NCBI RefSeq assembly: GCF_905220565.1
Contig: NC_059408.1
Span: 12,400,508 to 12,464,507, forward strand
Length of the DNA: 64,000 nt
Source: Melitaea cinxia
Taxonomy: Eukaryota; Arthropoda; Insecta; Lepidoptera; Nymphalidae
Direction of reading: 5' to 3'
A program made the translations under genes and the position numbers. The first letter of the stretch is position 1. Each line of letters begins with the position of its first letter. Below the pieces are notes generated by a model. It ran no database searches. It saw only the letters and a list, made by a program, of their open reading frames with translations, and was not told where the DNA came from. This document shows, one piece after another, positions 56,549 through 64,000 of the stretch.

Positions 56549-58440
56549 ATTTTACATCAATATGATATTAAAACTAATAATGTGATACATGTAATATAGT
56601 ATACCTATATCGTTTATGTATTGATAGCCCAGAGCTACGTACTTCCGACATTTTCTGAAGATGATTCTTGGTCACCTGATAGATTATTCGTCGTCACTGC
56701 ACTTTCTGGTGGGTGGTCATAATACCAGTAAATTTAAACTTCAACTACCTTCATTTCTTAAACCTCTGTATCTAACACATAGCCGCTTCAGGTTAGCAAT
56801 ACGATATGACAGTAATTTCAAATTACACATTTCTTTATTTTTAATACGATCAGACGACCTAGAGCGCCAAAAGTAGCTTTTTTTTTCTGCTCGCCAAGTG
56901 ACTCAGAGCTTTCTTATGAACATTGAAAGTCAACAAGACAGGTGGCATGCACCATTCTTAATATTTTAATTTTAGGGCATAAAAGTGAAACTGAAGAGAG
57001 GATGTCGAGAAGTTTTCCAAGCACTGTTCATCTGAGCAACATTTGGCGACTCATTTCCTTGACAGACCGACTTATGTCTCGAACAAACAAAACCAAACAT
57101 TAAATCATGATATACAGTCGATGTATGATATCATTAACGATATTATCAATACAGGAATATCTTGTATAGATCGTACATACTTGAATAACGGTATAATGCT
57201 TCTAGTATAGCCATTATATCTTTGTCCGGTGTCTGGTAGATTTATGGTGAATGTACACCTCGCCTAACGCCCCGGGCTCGCATTGAATTAAAATCTGTAC
57301 TGCTTGTCTTGTGTGCACTCGGTTTAATGAGAACAGTTGTTACCCTTGCTGCAAATACAATTTTTTAAATCCTACTTCCTACTATTAATATAGTTTGAGA
57401 GAATACATGTTTGTTACTCGTTCTATTGTATCGAAACATGGTACGTAGATAGCTGAAGATCCTACACATAGGCTATTTTTATCTTGACATTCCTACAGGA
57501 TCCGAAATTACATGGGTAAAATTGTAAGTGCTGCTAATCCATATATTTCTTATTAATTTGTAGTAAACTCATCCTATAATTACCCACTTATTTCTTACTC
57601 ATTACATATTATAACACCATTACGTTTTTAAGTCTAATATATATATGGTGATGCGATGCCTTTATGTGAAGTTCAAATAATCAAACTTTTGGATATGATA
57701 TAATTCACTGGCTCGTCAAAAAAGTGTGCCACTTCATTTCGCGCCTGCAGATGAATCACATGTCAAGAAACCGCCCTGACAGTTTCGTCACGCGTGACGC
57801 ATCATCCATCACGCTTTGTGTTAACAGCCTCACAATGTTATACCATACGTATCAATCCGATCTTAAAAACATATGAATAAGGTAAATTTTAGCTTATACC
57901 AATTGCGTGAAAAAAATGTAAAAGAAGTATTTGCGGGTTGATTACATAAGACCGATTTTTCCTTGGCATGTGATTGAATTTACGTACGTGTTACAATGTT
58001 TTAAAATTCGTTTGAATGTGTTTTATTTTTTTAACAGTAAAGTTCAATTTCCTTTGAGTTGAACGTAACAATGGACTGTGATTTGCGTCACGCGTTTAAG
58101 GGTTGACGAAACGTGAAATTGCTCGGTAACTTTATTTTTTAAACACGAGATTGACGTGCAATATATCACTGATAACTTATCTCGTTACGTTTATTGATAG
58201 GCGGTGAGTGTAATGGGATCTAGCGAATTATGTAATCGGCCACTTTTGGTATTTGTCATGGGTTTTGGAACCGTATTTTATATCATATTTGTGCGTTGGT
58301 ACCAATACACGTACGAGTATATACGATACACATCTCTGGAATATTAATAATTAGATAACTATAGTAAACTGTTTCATTATATAAGCATTTGTTTAGAAAC
58401 AGTCGAATAGTATATAATATATGTTTTGTGTTTTATACAT
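56549..58440. other. Unannotated DNA
   Basis: 57425-57530 (ACATAGGCTATTTTTATCTT, GGATCCGAAATTACATGGGT) resembles the interior of lepidopteran Helitrons but lacks ends. No gene seen. Confidence 0.35.
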
Positions 58441-58763
58441 ATCATCATTACAGCCTATACAGTCCACTGCTGGACATAGGCCTCCATAAGTTTACGCCAA
58501 AAATACCGTGAACTCATGTGTGTTGCCCATAGTCACCACGCTGGGCAGGCGGGTTGGTGACCGCAGCGCTGGCTTTTTCGCACCGAAGACGCTGCTGCCC
58601 GTCTTCGGCCTGTGTATTTCAAAGCCAGAAGTTGGATGGTTATCCCGCCGCCAGTCGGCTTTTTAAGTTCCATGGTGGTAGTGGAAGTATACCTTAGTCG
58701 CCTCTTACGACACCCACGGGAAGGGAGGGGGGTGGCTATATTCTTTAGTACCGTAGCCACACA
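58441..58763 (-). mobile_element. 0.3-kb retroposon, family V
   Basis: The minus strand runs from CTGTGTGGCTACGGTACTAA to GGCCTATGTCCAGCAGTGGA and GGCTGTAATGATGAT. Full-length in structure; no clear target duplication seen. Confidence 0.85.
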
Positions 58764-59097
58764 GTACATTTATTATAGTTTTAAACATATGCATGTTTGA
58801 AATGGGTACATAAGCAATGTAGAAATTTTATTAAGTTCTCTTAGTAAGTGTAAACTTAGCTTTCATTATGAATCCCGATGGTTAAAGTTAATTTAATTTG
58901 ACTACAAAACCATATTATCTATATTTGCATAATAGTTTTACAAGTTTTTCAATAATCATAGACTAAGTTTTTCATATCCGTTGTTCTAAAAATTGAAAAG
59001 TAATCTAAAAGGAATGACAAGTCATTAGACATGGACTTAATATGCCGAGATTCTTACGTTTCAACCATCAAAGAATCTTTTGTTATAATATAATTTT
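58764..59097. other. Unannotated DNA between two family V copies
   Basis: AT-rich. The last 11 bases are the left target duplication of the next copy. Confidence 0.5.
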
Positions 59098-59404
59098 GCT
59101 GTGTGGCTACGGCACTAAAGAATTTAGCCACCCCCTCTCTTCCCGTGGGTGTCGTAAGAGGCGACTAAGGGATAACAAGGTTCCACAACCATCTTGGAAC
59201 TTAAGAAGCCGACCGATGGCGGGATAACCATCCAACTGCTAGCTTTGAAATACACAGGCCGAAGACGGGCAGCAGCGTCTTTGGTGCGACAAAGCCAGTA
59301 CTGCGGTCACCAACCCGCCTGCCCAGCGTGGTGACTATGAGCAAAACACATGAGTTCACGTTATTTTTGGCGTTAACTTGTGGACTGTATATGCTGTAAT
59401 GATG
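59098..59404 (+). mobile_element. 0.3-kb retroposon, family V
   Basis: GCTGTGTGGCTACGGCACTA to TGCTGTAATGATG, flanked by AATATAATTTT at 59087-59097 and 59405-59415. The GGCCTATGTCCAGCAG segment has been deleted close to the 3' end. Confidence 0.85.
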
Positions 59405-59594
59405 AATATAATTTTACTTTGGATCTTTATAGTAAATATATTTAATGAAAAGATATAACTTTCTTCCAATCCTTAGTAAAACAGTGTGACTTATCACTCA
59501 ATTCTTTTTCCCTTATTAGAAGATAGGTTTGTCATGTAATAGAGCATTTAAAGGTTATTGGTATTCAGTACAAATTCCGCCAATAATACTACTT

Positions 59595-60060
59595 TCAAGT
59601 TATTGTGTTTCCGTCGTGAGTAAGGTTTAACCTAGGTAGAGCACAGCAGGAAATTTTCTGCTCAAAATATGAAGCAGCTTGACTAGAGTAGTTAGTACCT
59701 TACAGAAGTCTACAGCTAAATAATAGTATTTTCAAGCAGTATTGTATTCCTGTTGGTGAGTAAGGTGACCAGAGCTCCTCTTGAGGATAGGTTCAGCAAC
59801 GCGCTTGCGATGCTGCTAGTTTTGCAGGCGTCTATAAGCTACTTTGATTGCTTAATTATTAGGTGAGTAGTGCCGTGTCTGCCGACCTATTTACTTATAC
59901 AAAAAACGTAGCCAAAGCTCCTGGTGATGTACTGTGCTGACAGCAGAGGCAGGGATGGTAATATGTCTGAGATGTTCTTGGTGTTGTTAATGTCTATAAG
60001 AAACGTTACCCGTTATTATGAAGAAAAGAACAGTACGCTTGCTTAGGTAGTAACTTTGGT
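59595..60060 (+). mobile_element. Three successive partial copies of repeat family Z
   Basis: A short piece (59595-59628, TATTGTGTTTCCGTCGTGAG), a nearly full copy (59629-59895) and a third piece (59908-60060, restarting at GCCAAAGCTCCTGG) lie head to tail. Confidence 0.6.
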
Positions 60061-60073
60061 TGTACATTCATCA

Positions 60074-60223
60074 CTAGCTGGGCCCCGCGGTTTCTTAAAA
60101 TATTATATACCCTATAGCGTTCCTCGGTAAATGGTCTTCCAACACAAAAATATTAGTGCGATCCAACAAACAAACAAATATTGCAGCTTTAATATATTAG
60201 TATAGACTTAATATTAGTATAGA
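60074..60223 (-). mobile_element. Short Helitron with duplicated 5' end
   Basis: The minus-strand 3' end CCGCGGGGCCCAGCTAG is at 60074. The 5' terminus TCTATACTAATATTAA occurs at 60223 and, slightly altered, again at 60206. Confidence 0.7.
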
Positions 60224-60254
60224 TTAATAGTAATAATGTGAATAATTTTGTCAT

Positions 60255-61037
60255 CCTTGAATGGCTCAGCTCCGCGGCATTCGCAGTTAGAAAAGTACGA
60301 CAACTGACCGACGTTGCAACTGCACGTTTAATATATTTTAGCTATTTCCATAGTGTTATGTCTTACGGCCTTTTACTGTGGGGTAATGCTGCAGATATTG
60401 AGACTATATTTATCTTGCAAAAAAGGGCTATTCGCGGCATTTACGATCTTGGAGCTCGAGTCTCCCTGAGATGTTTTCCAAAAGGTGGACATATTAACGA
60501 TCGCGTCACAGTATATTTATAACAATATTATGTATATCCACCAAAATATTCATTGTTTTGAAATAAATAGTAATAATCGCATTGTAAACACGAGAAGGAA
60601 TAACAAAATTGTAACACCAAGTTTCCGACTGCGCAAAGTAAACGTTTCCTTTCTGGGTCATGGTATTCGCATGTATAATAAAATACCACAAACGATTTTG
60701 GAATTGTCTCAACATAAATTTAAAGTTTTTATTAAAAAAATAATAATAGATAAAGCTTATTACTCGGTGCAGGATTACATAGTTGATAAAGATGTGTGGA
60801 CTTAGTGACGCTGTATTTCGTACAACATGTTTCTAATTTTGTACTAAAACACAGTTTATATTATATTATTTTCAAAAGATTAACTGCGGAGTTTCTTGTC
60901 GAATCTACATTCCGAATCGGTGGTAGCTTCACTTTTACAAAAATAATAATTTATTTTTAAAGGTTTAATTTGTAAAATGACGATTCGAAAGTGCTCTTGG
61001 AGCCTATTTGAATAAAGCTATTTTTGATTTTTATTTT
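60255..61037 (+). mobile_element. Jockey-like LINE, 5'-truncated, with 3' UTR
   Basis: The C-terminal coding part (60262-60805) is followed by a 3' UTR with GGAGTTTCTTGTCGAATCTA, GGAGCCTATTTGAATAAAGC and an ATTTTTGATTTTTATTTTGA end. The inverted copy at 42163-42865 defines the same family. It begins about 30 bases after the Helitron ending at 60223. Confidence 0.8.
60262..60805 (+). pseudogene. Jockey-like reverse transcriptase C-terminus, frameshifted
   Basis: The first frame reads SSAAFAVRKVRQLTDVATAR, LIYFSYFHSVMSYGLLLWGN and ILQKRAIRGIYDLGARVSLR. Near 60468 the sense shifts to a second frame with DILTIASQYIYNNIMYIHQN, RLRKVNVSFLGHGIRMYNKI and AYYSVQDYIVDKDVW before TAG at 60803-60805. 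This is the region after the catalytic domain of Jockey-type reverse transcriptases. The YADD core and endonuclease are missing. Apart from the frameshift the frames are well preserved, so the insertion is not very old. Confidence 0.85.
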
Positions 61038-61276
61038 GATTTTGAGTGTCATTTTTTTTAGTAAACCCTTGACGCTTGGATCACGTAATAAGAACAACAT
61101 TTGTAATGTATGAGCGTTTTGTATGAGTTATAAACATTCATTCAAATTATTCAATTAACTTATAATTTAGTTAGTAATCGTAGAATTCTTATTTGTTTTA
61201 TGACTTCTAATGATGCGGCTGATGTTAAAGGGTAATTGTGACTATTATAAATTGCTTGTCGTTCTCCACAGTAATA

Positions 61277-61443
61277 TCATATCAATAAAAATGAATGTAC
61301 GCACATAACTTTCCAACAACTGCACCAAATTCGATGATCCTTTTTTTGTATTTGTTATTGTCAAAAAATGCTTGTAAAAAGATAGCAAAATAGTCGATAT
61401 ATTTACAAAAAAAAGTCACTATGATGTTCGCTGGGTCAGCTAG
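61277..61443 (+). mobile_element. Short Helitron
   Basis: The 3' end GTTCGCTGGGTCAGCTAG precedes T (CTAG at 61440-61443). The start TCATATCAATAAAAATGAAT at 61277 is probable but diverged. Confidence 0.6.
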
Positions 61444-62027
61444 TAGACATTAAAATATATATTTTTGAATAACACGGTGGCTGTCCAATTAACAAAATAT
61501 AAAATGACAGCCAAAAACTTTAATTTAGTTATCTTTTTACAAAAAAAAAAGAATTTTTTTTTTTAAAAAGTACAAATTTATAACATATTCTTGTACTTAT
61601 TGTATTATTGTTTAAGACATTAAGTAATGACGATGATTTTTATAATAACCGTAACCCATAGTCGTCAGTAGTAAAGTTTTATTAACCATTATGGGATAAT
61701 TATTATACAGATAACGTCTACTTAACGAATAAATCCTTTACAAGTTACAACATAGCCATTAAATTAATCAGTCAAACAGTTAAGTCAAATCACAATCATT
61801 ACTAAGAAAAAGAATTCACTCAGTCTTACTATAAAAGTCTTAGACACATAAAGTACCAGTCGATAGAATCTATAACATTGCAAACCCAGTATTGATTAAA
61901 AAAGCAACATAAATTAGCGAATTCGAGAGGAGAGGGCCGGGGGGTTGTTGTCAAAAAACTTTTATAAGTGTTTATGTGTACGCGCCCCCACGGTCGCCCG
62001 ACACCCTTTAGCGTATACCCACATTCG
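61444..62027. other. Unannotated DNA upstream of a promoter candidate
   Basis: AT-rich, turning GC-rich from about 61925. Confidence 0.4.
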
Positions 62028-62065
62028 TATAAAACAGGGTACTGGCGAGCTGGGAAGTGTCATTG
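62028..62065 (+). promoter_or_regulatory. Core-promoter candidate (TATA + initiator)
   Basis: TATAAAA at 62028-62034, then an initiator-like GTCATTG with its A at 62062, 34 bases downstream. GC-rich DNA (61975-62060) surrounds it within AT-rich flanks. No open frame follows, so it would start a non-coding first exon if real. Confidence 0.35.
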
Positions 62066-63589
62066 TTGGATTGTAATTCGAAATTTGAAAATTTACCTCG
62101 TTCTTAATTTAAATCTTTATTGTTTTTTTAATTGATTGAGTATTAACGGTTTTCTTTTGTCAAATCGTTTGTGTATTAAATTCTTTCTATACGACATAAA
62201 TAGTTTCACTAAAAAATATAAATAAAATACATAAAAAATTAGAGAATATAGAACGCAAATATTAATTATTTTTTTTTTATATTATTATAGAATATAAATT
62301 TACAATTTTAGAACATTTATGTTTATATCACAATATGTAAGAAATTACAACATAATTATTTTTTGTACAATAATATCATAAAATTAATATCGCTTTGTAA
62401 CCATTAACAAAACGTAACATTAAATAATTAGGAAGTCTAGTAAGACAAAAAAATCAAAACCTAATTTCATAATATAATCGAACAACAGAACTCATTAATT
62501 TACCATAATTCTAACTCTGCGCACCGAACGACTGTACTGACATACAAGTACATGTAAATTAAACACCACCGCACACAGACACGCACACAAATAAAAACGT
62601 AAAGAAACACCGCGGAGAGGAAGAATGTATTAAGAAAGCGGGACAGAGACGAACTGTAATTAACACCGTAGGAGAGAAAGAGTCAACACTATCCAACACG
62701 CTAATTAAGAATACAAGAAGAAAGACGCGTTTTATGTACGCTTCGGTTTTACGTTTGTGTGAGTTTATTTTATGTATGTGTTGAAGATTTTCCGTTTGTA
62801 ACGCGCGTGTATAGGTGTTGTGTTATTAACTCATTATGTGAAGAGTTAGTGAGTACATAGACTTATTTACTGCTTAATTGAAGGCGGTTACTCTGATAAG
62901 AGCCTGGTAGAGACAGCGGCGTGGAAATTTTCCGGCCGATTTTGATTTTAATACCTAGTCAAAGTTTATAAATACGACTTTGTAGTGATTATTAAATAAA
63001 ATATATAACTATATCCTCATATAACATATCTCAACACTGAAGAGTAATAAAAGTACATATTCTTATTATATAAAGGAAATATCTTTGATGTTGTATCTTT
63101 AATCTGATTGTTATGATTTAGTGTTTCTTATATGTATTATTTTTTATTGATTCTTTAATTTTAATTTAAAAATATTTAAAAATAAATTTTGTTTAATGTT
63201 CTAGTAACTTTATTATACCTATAAAATTTGTCTTTAGTCTGCTAGAGTACTAATTTTTATGAGTGCATTTTACTACTTTTTAAATTTAAAACAGTTGCTG
63301 AAGGTACCGTATAGGACAAAGATAGATATTTTATGTACAGGAGAAAAAATAATGTTCAGATGTACAGACAAATTTGTAGGTTAATTACAGATTTAAAATA
63401 CTTTGTAATGCTATTTATATAGATTAGTAGACGTTCATTGGTAGAAATTAGACCATTTGAAGATTATTAAGGTTCAGTTGTCAAATACTTTTATAATAAT
63501 AAACAAAAGATTATATATATATGTGTGTGTGTCAAATTCATGGTAGATGTATGTGATGAAAATAATTAAAAATAATAATTAAAAAAAAA
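62066..63589. other. Unannotated DNA
   Basis: A GC-richer, GAGA-containing stretch at 62510-62780 and another at 62880-62940; otherwise AT-rich. No gene seen. Confidence 0.4.
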
Positions 63590-63707
63590 GCATCATCCTG
63601 CGCTCCTTCTCTATACAAACTATAAGTGCACGAAATTTCATACTCCTCCTTTCGCGAAATTTTCGTAAAAAGGAGTACAGTTTTTGCTTCACGTATTAAT
63701 ATATAGA
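63590..63707 (-). mobile_element. Helitron, 5' part only
   Basis: The minus strand starts TCTATATATTAATACGTGAA at 63707 and matches the first 110 bases or so of the Helitron at 54460, then stops in an A/T tract. The 3' hairpin and CTAG end are missing. Confidence 0.75.
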
Positions 63708-64000
63708 TAGATGCGTGCCATGGCTTCACCTGGTCAGAGACATTGGAAAATTTTAATGCCTGATATTTATATAATGCTCTATACAAATACTTGTAGTTCT
63801 TTCTTTCGGAAATATTCTATTCTAATGTCGATTTTCAAACTTCTTCACGACATTTTTATTTAAATTCCAATAATCCTTTAAAAATTTACATAAATAAATG
63901 ATTTTTTTAGATTTATATTTTGTTACAGATGGGTATTTAAATAACTTACCAGTTAGGCAACCTTACCTTGCCTATTTTTTATATTACACTGTTCATAGCG
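63708..64000. other. Unannotated DNA at the window end
   Basis: AT-rich, nothing recognised. Confidence 0.4.

Noticed and set aside
1..64000. Endogenous viral sequence, toxin gene or a novel multi-gene system
   Set aside because: I looked for such coding content on both strands and saw none; all recognised coding remnants belong to non-LTR retrotransposons or a piggyBac-like transposon.

Overview
The window looks like intergenic or intronic DNA from a lepidopteran (butterfly or moth). It is AT-rich, and I see no complete ordinary protein gene. It is packed with repeats typical of Lepidoptera: tRNA-derived SINEs, 3' ends of RTE-like and Jockey/CR1-like LINEs, many short Helitrons inserted between A and T, a piggyBac relative at TTAA, and a TIR element that looks like a MITE. 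The longest open frames (up to 134 codons) fall in AT-rich DNA or inside repeats and I do not treat them as genes. The organism call rests on remembered repeat families and not on a database search.

Layout. 0-8 kb: a SINE next to a Helitron, a possible terminal exon on the minus strand (1428-1535), a three-level nest of repeats (3050-4144) whose innermost layer is an RTE fragment, a 0.33-kb retroposon with target duplications, and a tRNA-like element with target duplications (6976-7352). 8-22 kb: sparse, with a minisatellite at 14.7 kb, a LINE tail followed by a perfect 24-bp hairpin at 16.3 kb, and a 42-bp tandem repeat at 20.4 kb. 22-33 kb: Helitrons, SINEs, a cluster of hairpins from 27.5 to 28.6 kb, an RTE-like LINE fragment, and two more 0.3-kb retroposons. 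33-43 kb: a Helitron split by an internally deleted piggyBac-like element (35743-36712), microsatellites, two adjoining Helitrons, a 651-bp TIR element, and a Jockey-like LINE split by another Helitron. 43-64 kb: further LINE 3' ends, SINEs, Helitrons, a Jockey-like reverse-transcriptase C-terminus with a frameshift (60.26-60.8 kb), and a TATA/initiator promoter candidate at 62.03 kb.

The elements explain one another. Copies within the window serve as empty sites that define insertion points exactly. Several SINE and LINE families end in nearly the same 3' sequence, which fits SINEs being mobilised by LINE reverse transcriptase. Possible host function is limited to four weak promoter candidates, one candidate terminal exon and a few GC-rich islands; all of these are tentative.
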